DNA from: Hemibagrus wyckioides | Lineage: Eukaryota > Chordata > Actinopteri > Siluriformes > Bagridae | DNA length: 64,000 nt | Assembly: GCF_019097595.1 (NCBI RefSeq) | Contig: NC_080720.1 | Coordinates: forward strand, 28,331,852 to 28,395,851 | Reading direction: 5' to 3' | Shown: in pieces, positions 53,801 to 64,000 of the stretch | Numbering within the stretch: position 1 is the first letter of the stretch | Layout of the letters: the number at the start of each line of letters is the position of its first letter | Made by a program: the position numbers and the translations under genes | The notes under the pieces: generated by a model | What the model was told of the DNA's origin: nothing | Seen by the model: only the letters and a program-made list of their open reading frames with translations | Database searches by the model: none

Positions 53801-55330
53801 TGATTAATGTCCTTTCTACAACAGCAATCAATGGAGGAACTATTAGGTCACTGTGTTCAGCTTCAGAACATGTTTTATTAAACCTTCACACGGACACAGG
53901 GACTTGTAGGAAACATTTATGTAAGTTAAGTATTTCTGAACTCAGCAAAATTTCCACACAACAGTGTTAGAATATTTTACCAAATAGTTTACGGATATAT
54001 GTAAGAGATGCGACTCTAAGAGTGTTTATTTCCTCCACAGTTGGATTTCTGTAACACCAGGACCGACAAGATAGATACCTGTGCTGGAGACTTACCTGTG
54101 TAATGTACAATACCAAACATCATTTAAGATGATTGTTTAGTACTTACTCAGTATAAATAAATATCTCTCTATATATGAAGAGAGTTTACCTCCACTGTTC
54201 ACTGACTTGTAAGAAGTGATTTATTGCATTTTATGGCGCCATCTAAAGGAACAAGAACATAAGTCCTGGTTCTTCAAAGGTAGTATGAATCTAGCGAGTA
54301 AGAAACCAAATTCAGCCATGTGTACTAGGGTGTACTTAACTTCACTGAATAACCTTTGAGTATGAACGCTAAAAATGGAAATCTGTGAAGAATCTGGTTT
54401 TGTTTCTGAGCATACAGTTATACTCAGAGGAGTTAATACAGGCATCGCTCCCAAGGAGGTGCAGAAAGCATTCGCAGTCCTAGACGGCGTCGAGAAAAAT
54501 GACCTCTGTAGTGGTTTAAAACGTGTCTAATATCTTTCTGTGTCCATTTCGAAGTCCCTGCCTGCACTCAATGCACAGTACATCGATAGCAGGACTTCAC
54601 AGGAAAAAAACAGATTCACAGGAAAAAAAGGTTCAAATTCAGTCAATATTTCAGTATTTAGTAACTAATGCTTTGGTGTGTGATCTTATTCTGCTTTACA
54701 TAATAAAATAAACTATGAAAAAGGAATTTTATTTGGTGACGGGTCAAATATCAGCAATAAAAGTTGAGCTATTGGGTTATTGGGTTGCTTTATAACATCA
54801 GTAACATTAATATAGACTGCTGCTCAAGAGTTACTGATTATGTTAGCTTACTTACTTAAGATAATGGCAGATTTATTCACATGCACAATAAAATCCTTCA
54901 ATGGTGAGAGCTAACATTAGATTCATATTAAAGAAAATGGCCATTATGATGACCACAAGACATGCTGACCTCTACATTTTCACAAATATGATGCTGAATT
55001 CTTGTAAGATGAAATGGTATGTTACTGAGGCAGAGCAGGTATCTGAATATGAATTCTTCTGTTCTACAACTTAAAACAAGTCCTGTAGGTCAGGCCACAG
55101 GCCATGGATGGGCAGGTGGCGGGATGTGGTCAGGGTTTTCTTCCATTGTAGGCTTCAGTATTTCAGGCTGTGATACTGCAGTGTTAATGCTCTATTGAAC
55201 CGTTGTGCTTGCTGCATTTAATACAAGTAAGGAGAGATGTGTAATAATATATTTAAGTAAAATACAGAGATTGGAAAAAGATACTTAAGTACAGTAACAA
55301 ATTATATTTACTTCGTTACAGCCTACCACT
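53801..55330. other. Intergenic interval without recognised gene
   Basis: AT-rich, with stops in all frames. A few acceptor-like sites occur (e.g. TTTCCTCCACAG near 54040), but no exon chain follows. Confidence 0.45.
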
Positions 55331-55345
55331 GAACACAAGCATGCC

Positions 55346-55349
<4 letters not shown>

Positions 55350-55378
<29 letters not shown>

Positions 55379-55379
55379 A
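55350..55379. repeat. (CT)n microsatellite
   Basis: About 14 CT units. Confidence 0.9.
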
Positions 55380-55586
55380 GAGGTTTCAGTGTTCCTGACC
55401 ACTTCTGTCCATTCTGATAAGTTGCTCAAAGGCTCCGGGTTAAACACTTGACCATATAGCGTATAATTATTCAAAGGAAATGATTACAATCACATGTGAG
55501 GGATGAGAAATGAAGCTGCTTTGTGACAATGTCCACTGTTAATAGCACTAAAATTAAATTGAATTAATACTCCTGCATCTTTTCAG

Positions 55587-55738
55587 TGGACAACGGAGAG
55601 GATGGAAGGAGTAAACCTACAGGAGGTGACGGCTTTTCTGGACGGATCCACATTCGAAGATCACGAGGAGAGATTAATGAAGAGCCTGAAACACATCTAA
55701 AATCTTCTAAATGTAAACTTGCTGGTGCTGTTAATTTG
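55587..55738 (+). CDS. Possible terminal exon of unknown gene
   Basis: After a good acceptor (GCATCTTTTCAG) two frames stay open. Phase 0 reads MEGVNLQEVTAFLDGSTFED and stops at 55698-55700. A frame entered with one leftover base reads (V)DNGEDGRSKPTGGDGF and stops at 55736-55738. The second resembles the (V)DEAE starts of exons in the gene at 56700-59742. No upstream exon is identified, so this is weak. Confidence 0.25.
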
Positions 55739-55871
55739 TAGGTTCTCAGATGTTTAATCATAGAAGAGACAGACCAGAACCTGAGAAGCACTTTGAGCAG
55801 GATAAACTACGTTTAAAAAACCTTCAGGATTGTTAGAGATGTTGTGTTTTATTTATTTATTTATTTTGGAG

Positions 55872-56224
55872 CCCAGGCGGCATGGTGGCTTAGTGGTTAT
55901 GTTTGCCTCACACTTCCAGCGTCCTGGGTTCAAGGTTTCGCTCCCGCTCACTGTGTGTGTGGAGTTTGCATGTTCTCCCCATGCTTGGTGGGTTTCCTCT
56001 GGGTGCTCCGGTTTCTTCCCACAGTCCAAAGACATGCTTCTAGGCTGATTGGAGTCTCTAAATTGACCGTTGTGTGTGTGATTGCGTGAGTAAATGAGTG
56101 TGTGTGTGTGCCCTGCGATGGGTTGGCACTCCGTCCAGGGTGTATCCTGCCTTGATGCCCAATGACTCCTGAGATAGCCACAGGCTCCCCGTGACCTGAT
56201 GATAAGTGGTACAGACAATGAAAA
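55872..56224 (+). repeat. tRNA-derived SINE (Mermaid-like subtype)
   Basis: The head GGCGGCATGGTGGCTTAGTG shares the DANA A-box. The body differs from the other four copies (GATGGGTTGGCACTCCGTCC, GGGTGTATCCTGCCTTGATG) and matches, in sense, the repeats at 24425 and 33760. The tail is GATAAGTGGTACAGACAATG. Confidence 0.75.
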
Positions 56225-56552
56225 CAAAAAATTTATTTGAAAAGGTTTAAGAGCATGAAATATCTGTTTCAGTCTATTCTTCAGTACATGAGTGAATAAT
56301 TCCAGATGAATTTCTTTCTGAGGGTTGAGAAGGGAGTGAAAATGTGAGGGCAGTGATTTTGTACACTGGTCAGATGTCTTTACAAATCCAGACTCCAGAC
56401 GTGGGAGAACAGATTATTAACACAACTCAAATGTCTACTTAGAAAACTCTTGCTTGTGAGTAGTTGCCATAGAGAATTTTAAAAAAAGAGAGTGTGACGT
56501 GTAATAGAATTCAGAACGCGAATCAGAATGAATCGTCAGCACGTTCGAGAAT

Positions 56553-56566
56553 GTTGTTATAGCAAC
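56553..56566 (+). promoter_or_regulatory. X-box (RFX-binding site) upstream of the Glu-Ala-rich gene
   Basis: GTTGTTATAGCAAC fits the RFX X-box consensus GTHNYYATRRNAAC at every position. It lies about 135-147 bp before the inferred ATG. X-boxes at this distance are typical of ciliary gene promoters; the role here is inferred. Confidence 0.5.
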
Positions 56567-56699
56567 GGAGCGCAGCGGGTCACTTCATAGCGCAAAAAAA
56601 CACCGAGGAGGATCGCAGCAAAGAAAAGACGCTGAAAAAGTCTTGTAGCATTTCTGCTTTATTTGCTTTATTTTAAAACGATAGATAGACCATCTTTTT

Positions 56700-59600
56700 A
56701 TGAAAAGCTCTGAAATGACGAGCAGCCTGAAAATGAGTGAGTAAATAAACAAAAATGAACAAAGAACCGAAGAGAAAAGGACAAAAAATGGTTAAATGTT
56801 AAAACGGCAGCTCAACACCGACTTCTAAAACTTCCTAGTGCTCCATATATATTACTCATTTACTGATTTTTAACACGTTAAGGTTGAAAAAGTGCAATTT
56901 TAGACTTATTTGAATATGAAACGCGTTTATTTCAGGTTTTAACACCGGATACAGAACAACGGAGAAGGCTGAAGCTGATGCCGAGATGGAAAGTGTCCTC
57001 ACGTCTCTCGACGAACAGCTGAGTGAGTAAAAAAACTTGTAGTAAATGTCACTTAACCACCTTTGGACGACGCAGTGACCAACTTTACTTCAAGTCTTTT
57101 AGCCTCGCATACAACCGATTAGGTTTTCTTCATTTTCAGCTCAAAAAACTCAACAACTCCTTCTCTCTCAGTAACGAGTGAGAGTATATTCACAGCAGTA
57201 ACCACACAGTGACACCTAGTGGTCATTCCAGGAAGCATTTTCCAGTGCTAATGGATGGATGAGAATAATATTTAGCTCAGGATACCACAAAACTGACATG
57301 GACAATGTTAATGAGATCAGTGCTTGAAGGTAACTGCTGAGAGAAGCTGGAAAATAAAATAAATAAATTTTGTGTCATGTAACATTCCAGAAGAAGTCTT
57401 GTTTGTAAAAGCAATCTCTCACACTCTAAACTAAACTGCACACTTCTTCTTCTTCTTCTTTCGACTTTTCCCTTCAGGGGTCACCACAGTGAATCATCTC
57501 TCTCCACCTCTCCTTATCTTCTGCATCCTCAACACTTGCACCCACTAGCTTCATATCCTCATTTATTCCATCCATATACCTCCTCTTTGGTCTTCCTCTT
57601 TGCCCCCTCCTGGCAGCTCCATGTCCAACATTCTCCTACTAATATACTCACTCTCCCTCCTCTGGACATGTCCAAACCATCCTAATCTGGCCTCCCTAAC
57701 TTTGTCCCCCAAACGTCCAACATGAGCTGTCCCTCTGATGTACTCGTTCCTAATCCTGTCCAACCTTGTCACTCCCAAAGAGAACCTCAACATCTTCAGC
57801 TCTGCTACCTCCAGCTCTGACTCCTGTCTCTTCCTCAGTGACACTGCCTCTAAACCATACAGCATGGCCGCTCTCACCACTGTCTTGTACACCTTCCCCT
57901 TGATTCTCGCTGATATTTTTCCATCACACAGAACTCCCGACACCTTTCTCCACTAAACTAAACTGCACACAATCCCTGCAAACATCAACTACTCAAAGAA
58001 ATAAGGAACTAAACTAACGAGCATAAAAAATAAATACAAACAAGTTTAAAAAAAAACACTAAATTCATCGTTTATTGATAAAAAAAAAGTATTATTAATG
58101 ATCAAAAATGTCAATAATGGTATTGTTTAAGACATTTCCTAATCAGGGAATAAATATAAAAATATAAATAATAATGAAGTTTATCTGTGTCAATGAATGT
58201 AGTTTCTTTATATCACTTTATATCAGATTTTAATTGTGAACCATGATTTTTTTTTTCTGAAGTAGATGAGGAAACCAAGACTCAGGCTGTTGCTGAGGAA
58301 AGTAGCTTCCAAGAAAAGAAGAAGAATAAAAAGACCAGGAGAGGGACACGAGGAGGAAGAAAGATGAAAGTCCAGGTCAACAAAGCAGGTATGAAAATTA
58401 ATATCATGTCATGATGTCAGTAATGTACCTGGAGATCTGCTGATATTAAATTAATGAGCAATTGATATGAAACATTTTATCTGTATCAATGAAAACAATC
58501 TAAACATTACACCACATTTAAAATGCCAATGCTAATTAATGCTAATTCTTTTTTTCAAAAGTAGATGAGGCTGAAACCTTGGTTCAGGTTCAAGCTGAGG
58601 CTGAATCTGTAGAACCAGTGAACAGCAAATCTGCTGTGGAAATCCCCAGCAATGAAAAGAAAAAGAAAAGGAGGATGAGAGGGAAGAGAGGCGGGAAAAA
58701 AAAGAGGCTTCGGTCCAAAAAAGCAGGTATGAATATTACTATCATGTCATGATGTCAGTAATGTACTTGGAGATCTGCTGATATTAAATTAATGATGAGT
58801 TGAAGTAAAAAATTTTATCTGTGTCGATTAATACAATCTAAACGTTACATTATATTTAAAAAGAGAATAATGTTTTTTTAAAGGAGATGAGGCTCAAGCT
58901 GAAGTTGAGGCTCAAGCTGAAGTTGAGGCTGAAGCTGAAGCCGAAGCTGGTGTTGAAGCCGAGGCTGAAGTGAAAGCCGAGACCGAAGCAGTTGATGCTG
59001 AGGCTGAGGGCGAGAAGGAAGCTGAGACCGAGTCTGGTGCTGAGGCTCAAGTTGGGCTTGATGCTGAAGCTGAGGCTGAAGCTGAGGCTCAATTTGAATT
59101 TGATGCTGAAGCTGAGGCTGAAGCTGAGGCTCAAGTTGAGTTTGATGCTGAAGCTGAGGCTGAAGCTGAGGCTCAAGTTGAGTTTGATGCTGAAGCTGAG
59201 GCTCAAGTTGAGTTTGATGCTGAAGCTGAGGCTGAAGCTGAGGCTCAAGTTGAGTTTGATGCTGAAGCTGAGGCTCAAGTTGAGTTTGATGCTGAAGCTG
59301 AGGCTGAAGCTGAGGCTCAATTTGAGTTTGATGCTGAAGCTGAAGCTCAAGTTGAGTTTGATGCTGAAGCTGAGGCTGAAGCTGAGGCTCAAGTTGGGTT
59401 TGATGCTGAAGCTGAGGCTGACGCTCCAGCAAGCACCAGCAGTAAAAAGATGAAGAAGAGACGGACCAAAGAAGGACTGGAGGCAGAAGAAAAAAGAAAG
59501 CCCAGGTTAACAAAGCAGGTATGAATATTAATATCATGTCATGATGTCAGTAATGTACCTGGAGATCTGCAACATTTTATCTGTGTCGATTAAACATTAC

Positions 59601-59742
59601 ATCATATTGAAAAAGCTAATCAAGATTTTATTTATTTTATTTTTTTAAAGTGGATGAGGCTGAAAACATGGTTCAGGAAGAAGCTGGGGCTGAAGCAATA
59701 GGAAGCAAGCCAGAAGATGCTCAACCAGAGTGTAGAAAATAA
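56700..59742 (+). CDS. Glu-Ala-rich repeat protein with basic Lys/Arg blocks, unknown function
   Basis: Exons 56700-56736, 56936-57022, 58263-58388, 58562-58726, 58884-59518 and 59651-59742. The first four junctions fit phase 1. The N-terminus MKSSEMTSSLKMSFNTGY is followed by repeated modules (V/I/G)DE(E/A)... ending in basic blocks (KKKNKKTRRGTRGGRKM; KKKKRRMRGKRGGKKKR). Exon 5 carries a Glu-Ala array of DAEAEAEAEAQVEF and DAEAEAQVEF units, very acidic, then KKMKKRRTKEG. Exon 5 ends in phase 0, whereas the last exon needs phase 1 for VDEAENMVQEEAG; read straight it stops at 59699-59701 (366 aa). An AG at 59657-59658 would rescue the frame (377 aa). An in-frame TAG upstream supports the ATG. 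AATAAA follows at 59821. No signal peptide or membrane segment is seen. Intron 2 holds an RTE-like LINE. Confidence 0.65.
57432..57957 (-). mobile_element. RTE-like LINE 3' fragment
   Basis: The minus-strand frame KVYKTVVRAAMLYGLEAVSL, then RIRNEYIRGTAHVGRLGDKV and LGWFGHVQRRESEYISRRML, is the C-terminal part of a non-LTR reverse transcriptase. The 3' end is CCCCTGAAGGGAAAAGTCGA followed by GAA repeats. It sits in intron 2 of the Glu-Ala gene. Confidence 0.8.
58389..59650 (+). repeat. Tandemly duplicated exon-intron modules
   Basis: Introns 58389-58561, 58727-58883 and 59519-59650 share ATCATGTCATGATGTCAGTA, ATGTACCTGGAGATCTGC and later words in the same order. Exons 3-6 therefore arose by duplication of an exon together with its intron. 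Confidence 0.9.
59057..59428 (+). repeat. Coding minisatellite, 42- and 30-bp units
   Basis: Nine to ten units code for D(AE)4AQ[VF]EF (14 residues) or D(AE)2AQVEF (10 residues), largely alternating in the second half. Units differ by one or two bases only, indicating recent expansion or homogenisation. Confidence 0.9.
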
Positions 59743-59820
59743 AAAAATTACCTTTTATATTATAAAAAAGCTTTTATATTAAACGTTTAAAGATTGATTG
59801 TTAAAATGCTGTTACTGTTG

Positions 59821-59826
59821 AATAAA
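59821..59826 (+). terminator. Poly(A) signal of the Glu-Ala-rich gene
   Basis: AATAAA about 80 bp after the stop; an ATTAAA lies about 45 bp earlier. Cleavage site inferred. Confidence 0.6.
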
Positions 59827-60224
59827 AACATGACTGATGTTAAATTTCAATCGGCTCAATAATGGCTTTCATTTCCACCGGAGTTACTGCACAGCTCTCC
59901 ATACCTACTGCTCATAGATCACTTCTTAAGCAGGGAATTCCTAAAGATTAATAAAAAAAACTATCATTTTAATAAGAACAGCTTAAGTAAAAAAATGTGA
60001 AAATTGTGCTATTCACAGTGAACCTCCTTTATGTTAATCCATCCGAGTGTCCCACACATTCATCTCATCAACCTCAGGATCAGACTTTACTGTCTAAGTA
60101 CGAGGGTTTGTGTTGAATTCTGTGAAACAACACACACACACACTATAATAATTATTAAAAACTCTATTCAATAAACTTTCCATGAGGAGTGATTATTTCT
60201 GCACATGCACCTAGTCGTCTAACA

Positions 60225-60430
60225 GGAAGGTGGTCAGTTTTAACCTTTTTAAGGCAGCAGGACCAGATGGCGTCATGGCTCGGCTCCTTACGGCCTGCAC
60301 TTGGCAGTGGCACCGGTGTTCAGGGGGATATTCGACCTCTCCCTGAAACTAATCCCCATGTTAAAAGAACACCGCACTACTCTTCCTGTCCTGAAGAATC
60401 TCGACAGTGTCTTTACCACCTTAGATCATT
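60225..60430 (+). mobile_element. L2-type LINE RT fragment, decayed
   Basis: KAAGPDGVMARLLTACTWQW resembles the KAAGPDGV start of fish L2/Rex1 RT domains. Frames break soon after; TVFTTLDHSQT-like words end it. Confidence 0.5.
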
Positions 60431-60859
60431 CACAGACATTCAACTGAACTGAAAATGGAGGAAAAATTTCATGGGGCTCCAACAATATGATAAATGTATG
60501 TAGCTCGTGTACGTTGGTTTCTTCCTTCAGGATCATGGTGTAACACATAACAGTACAAGACGTGACCTTTGTTTGCAGTTGATATGAAAAATAGTAGTAC
60601 AGCATTGCTTCATCCAGGCTGAGCCACATGACAGAGCAGGTTTAACTTCTAAACTTTAGGCTTTTCTTGAATGGTCTTTTTAGGAAGCACTTTCTCTTTA
60701 AGTAAATGTGAATTTCTTGAGACCATAGCTCCTCGACGTGTAGCATCTCCTTTTCAAGGCTGTCTTAAACACATGTGGGCTACGTAATGATAAAACATAT
60801 ATAAAGGAAGCATCAATAAATAGCAAATACACAAAGAACAAATACACAAAAACAAACAA

Positions 60860-61550
60860 ACAGGCCACAGCCATCAGGGAATACTCTTTCCATGAAAGGG
60901 TGTAGATGGTCTGCACCAGTGCTTAGGTGGGTGGTATGTGTCAAAGTAACATCCACATGGATGGCAGGACCCAAGGTTTCCCAGCAGAACATTACCCAAA
61001 GCATGACACTGCCTCTGCTGGCTTGCTTTTTTCCCATAGTGCATCCTGGTGCCATGTGTTCCCCAGGTAAGCGACACACACACACACGGCCATCTATGTA
61101 ATGTAAGAAAACATGATTCATCAGACCAGGTCACCTTCTTCCATTGCTCCGTGGTTCAGTTCTGATTCTCATGTGCCCATTGTTGGCACTTTGGCGGTGT
61201 ACAGGGGTCAGTATGGGCAGCCTGACTGGTCTGCGGCTGTGAAGCCTCATAGGCAACAAACTGTGATACACTGTGTATTCTGACACCTTTCTATTAGAAC
61301 CAGCATTAACTTCTTCAGCAATTTGAGCAGCAGTAGCTCGTCTGTTGGATCAGATCACACGGGCCAGCCTTCACTCCCCACGTGCATCAATGAGCCTTGG
61401 CCGCCCATGACCCTGTCACCAGTTCACCACTTTTCTTTCCTTGGACCACTTTTGATCGATACTGACCACTGCTGACCGGGAACACCCCACAAGAGCTGCA
61501 GTTTTGGAGACGCTCTGATCCAGTCGTCTAGCCATCACAGTTTGGCCCAC
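60860..61550 (-). mobile_element. Tc1-like transposon relic, minus strand
   Basis: Minus-strand frames give WSDESCFLTLHRW, GCTMGKKQASRGSVMLWVMF, CWETLGPAIHVDVTLT and, from the N-terminus, [20 protein letters not shown]. Both halves of the transposase are present in broken frames; the terminal repeats were not found. It is the longest copy of its family in the window. Confidence 0.8.
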
Positions 61551-61794
61551 TTTGTCTAGTCCCTTTACTGGATCCTGTGCAACATTCATGTCCAACAACT
61601 GTGCAGGCACCACCTTGTGAAGCAAGACTATAATCCAGTGCTGCTCTGTTCTGCTTCCACTAGTCCTTACTGGAATTTCTTAATTTCTCCAGATGGTTCT
61701 TTATAGATGTAGGTGGTTCCGCTAGCAGGTGTTGCAGTGATGAGTTCAGGAAACTGTGCATGCCTACCTGTGAACAAAAGAGGAAAAGAAAGAA

Positions 61795-61832
61795 AGAAGA
61801 AGAAGAAGAAGAAGAAGAAGAAGAAGAAGAAA
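61795..61832. repeat. (GAA)n trinucleotide repeat
   Basis: About 11 units after an AAAG run. Confidence 0.95.
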
Positions 61833-61839
61833 GACAAAT

Positions 61840-62690
61840 ATACAAACAAGGCAAAACAAACAGGACAAAATGTGTTTTTTTTAGAATGCTAGGTTATACT
61901 TTATTTGAGCGTATAGTGGTTTAATTTGTTTGTGTAGTTCTTTGCCTTAATCTACGAATACTGACACCTATGGACTGGTTAGGTAGGGATGAACTAGAAA
62001 AGGGAAACCTATATGGAAGTCATCACCCTTGGCTTGGCCCCCGAGGCCTATTGCACTTCAGTTCTTCCTTCCTGGGCTCCTCACTGGTCTGTGTGTCCTA
62101 GTCTGTCCCTATTGGTGGTGGAATTGGTGGTTTTCATGGCAAAGCAGAGTTTAAATCAAAAAGTTCCTTTCCGAAGACGAGGATGAACCAAATTTTTCTT
62201 GCTAAAGCAGAGAAAAGCCAAGATCAGGTGATTAAACAGGTGGAATCAGGTGCGGCTCCTGCTTTATTGGGATGAAAACCCAGACCCTTTGCGGATAAGA
62301 TTGGACATTGCTGATCTACACAGTTTCAAGATTTCCTCAGAACAACTGGATGGATAAATGATCCAGTGCTTTTCCCATTACATTTCCTGCCTTTTATTAA
62401 CTCTGACGATAACCAGACTTGTAACCAGGGACGAGATATGAGCCGTTTTTATTTAGCTGAAATGATTTCCCTGTAACAGAGTGTCCCAGAGTGTTTTATT
62501 CTTTTTACACCACAGCAATTTCTCTAATGTTTATAGAGTCTTTTAAATATTATACTATATGTATATATTAAAGAATCAGGAGTTAAACGATTCAAATCAG
62601 TTTTAAATGCTGTGGGACAACCGCAAAACAAATGACTTCCTGTTATCCCTCACATTACAGCAGTTATAAACACTCGTTCACTTACCTGGT
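61840..62690. other. Intergenic interval without recognised gene
   Basis: No exon, RNA gene or repeat recognised. Confidence 0.45.
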
Positions 62691-62785
62691 CATAATATTT
62701 CTATAATGTATATTTTTAGCCTTTATATATTTTTATTTTACTCTTGTTGGTCAAATCGTGGTTGTCATGTTATGTTCAGAGTTGT

Positions 62786-62800
62786 CCACTAGATGGCAGC
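62786..62800 (+). promoter_or_regulatory. CTCF-like motif, left arm of inverted repeat
   Basis: CCACTAGATGGCAGC fits CCASYAGRKGGCRS at every position. Its mirror is at 62989-63003. Confidence 0.4.
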
Positions 62801-62852
62801 AGATATTTTTTCCCCCAGACACATAATTTTTTAAAGCTGTACAGGATTCATG

Positions 62853-62911
<59 letters not shown>

Positions 62912-62988
62912 AATTAATAATAAATGCATATAATTTTTTTATGCAAAAACTACACAGCTTTAAAAAATATGGCTGGGAATAAATCTCT

Positions 62989-63003
62989 GCTGCCATCTAG
63001 TGG
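62989..63003 (-). promoter_or_regulatory. CTCF-like motif, right arm of inverted repeat
   Basis: GCTGCCATCTAGTGG is the exact reverse complement of 62786-62800, so the two motifs face each other about 190 bp apart. Confidence 0.4.
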
Positions 63004-63331
63004 ACAACTCTGAACATGACAACCACGATTTGACCAACAAGAGTAAAATAAAAATATATAAAGGCTAAAAATATATATTATAGAAATATAAGATACATAT
63101 AATAACAAAAAATGAGGTTTTCTATGTGGTATTTACACATGATGGACACTTTATTTTATAAGCACAGGTTTTGTATAAATATATAATCACTGCCCGATGC
63201 CTGTGGGTCATTATACGCATAATTGTACCTAGCAATTATTTTCTTAACCCGTGACACAAAAACTGAAGGATATTATAGTACATGTTTTTAAAATGTAAAC
63301 TTCAGGAAGACGTAAAGCCTTTACTTTAAAG

Positions 63332-63345
63332 AGAGAGAGACAGAG

Positions 63346-63376
<31 letters not shown>
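63332..63376. repeat. (GA)n microsatellite
   Basis: Near-continuous GA units with one AAA interruption. Confidence 0.9.
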
Positions 63377-63380
<4 letters not shown>

Positions 63381-63465
63381 AAACTGAAATATTTAGTGAT
63401 TCTGGTGTCATTTTCTGAGCTTAGAAGTCATTTCCTCTCATAAATTACAAGTTATTGATATGCAG

Positions 63466-63789
63466 GTAGGGCAGCATGGTGGCTTAGTGGTTAGCACTGT
63501 TGCCTCACAGGAAGAAGGCCCTGGGTTTGAACAGACAGGGGCCTTTCTGTGTGGAGTTTGCATGTTCTCCCCGTGCCTGTGTGGGTTTACTCCGGGTACT
63601 CCGGTTTCCTCCCACAGTCCAAAAACATGTACATTAGGTCTATCTATATGTGTGGCCCTGTGATGGACTGGTGACCTGTCCATGGTATACCCCTGCCTTT
63701 CACCCAATGTGTGCTGGGATAGGCTCCAGCAGATCCCCATGACCCTAATTAGGAATAAAGTGGGAATAGAAAATGGATGGATGGATGAC
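63466..63789 (+). repeat. DANA-type tRNA-derived SINE
   Basis: A-box TGGCTTAGTGG, B-box region GGGTTTGAACA, body GGGCCTTTCTGTGTGGAGTT, tail AATAAAGTGGGAATAGAAAA then GGATG repeats. ATGCAGGT before and ATGCAAGT after may be an imperfect target-site duplication. Confidence 0.85.
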
Positions 63790-64000
63790 ATGCAAGTCGA
63801 GGAGGTTTGTACAGCACTAAAGCGCCGCTGCATCGCTCTTTACCTTTTTGAAATGACATGATGGAGTCGAAGGGCATCATGGGTAACATCCATATAATAA
63901 TATACATATATATAAAAAAACATGGATCTAAAATACATATAGGATTCAGCTGAAGATCCTCTGTTAATTATAATTCATCAGAATCCTGCAGCACTTGATG

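Larger units (their letters stand above)
62694..63090. repeat. Large inverted repeat with (TA)n centre
   Basis: The left arm, about 62694-62840, is the reverse complement of about 62954-63090, with one 5-base difference and a few substitutions. Shared words are ACTCTTGTTGGTCAAATCGT and CAGAGTTGTCCACTAGATGG. The spacer holds (TA)n at about 62862-62907. It could be a fold-back MITE or a young palindromic duplication. Confidence 0.9.

Noticed and set aside
57205..57225. CTCF-like motif (ACACCTAGTGGTCA)
   Set aside because: The GGC core reads GTC on the motif strand; too weak to call.
59057..59428. Alanine-rich repeat as an antifreeze protein
   Set aside because: The array is half glutamate and very acidic, lacks Thr spacing, and sits in a multi-exon intracellular-type protein.
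58992..59453. Leu/Lys-rich plus-strand ORF in another frame
   Set aside because: It is a frame shadow of the same minisatellite and does not fit the flanking exon phases.
58856..59537. Two long minus-strand ORFs (Leu/Ser- and Gln/Leu-rich)
   Set aside because: They mirror the plus-strand Glu-Ala minisatellite; the plus strand has exon boundaries, phase and introns.

Overview
The window is vertebrate, almost certainly teleost, genomic DNA. The clues are spliced genes with short GT-AG exons, dense (TCTA)n/(CT)n/(CA)n microsatellites, many decayed Tc1-like transposons, tRNA-derived SINEs of the DANA/Mermaid type and fish-type LINEs. The SINE mix suggests an otophysan fish, perhaps a catfish; that assignment is inference.

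Positions 1-24170 (+): UBE2O, the large hybrid E2/E3 ubiquitin-conjugating enzyme, with its 5' end outside the window. Nineteen coding exons join without a frame break to 1147 codons plus stop, followed by a 3.4-kb 3' UTR. Its introns carry simple repeats and three Tc1-type relics.

Positions 24.2-36 kb: a transposon-rich interval. Two related units (about 25.66-27.53 kb and 28.89-32.72 kb) each keep an open helix-turn-helix domain of a Tc1-like transposase behind a possible non-coding 5' exon. Other Tc1 relics, a Tigger/pogo-type non-autonomous element and SINEs fill the rest.

Positions 36-45 kb: an L1-type LINE split by an L2/Rex1-type LINE and by a SINE, then a three-exon GIMAP/AIG1-like gene (41221-42458) whose G1 and G3 motifs are altered and which ends in two membrane segments. 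Non-coding segments around it are repeated.

Positions 45.9-53.4 kb: a decayed gene or transposase-derived sequence with a SWIM-like zinc motif (+). On the minus strand lies an eight-exon gene of unknown function (49905-52580), assembled from splice sites and phase. It has no long ORF and would be missed by ORF scanning. An L2/Rex1 3' fragment sits in one of its introns.

Positions 55.5-59.8 kb (+): a gene coding for a protein with alternating acidic Glu-Ala and basic Lys/Arg blocks. It grew by exon-plus-intron duplication, carries a coding minisatellite (14- and 10-residue units), has a perfect X-box (RFX site) just upstream, and shows a frame conflict at its last intron.

Positions 60-64 kb: TE relics, a near-perfect inverted repeat carrying two facing CTCF-like motifs, and a DANA-type SINE. 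I see no tRNA or rRNA gene, CRISPR array or prokaryotic feature. The best candidates for new biology are the minus-strand gene, the Glu-Ala gene and the GIMAP-like pseudo-GTPase.
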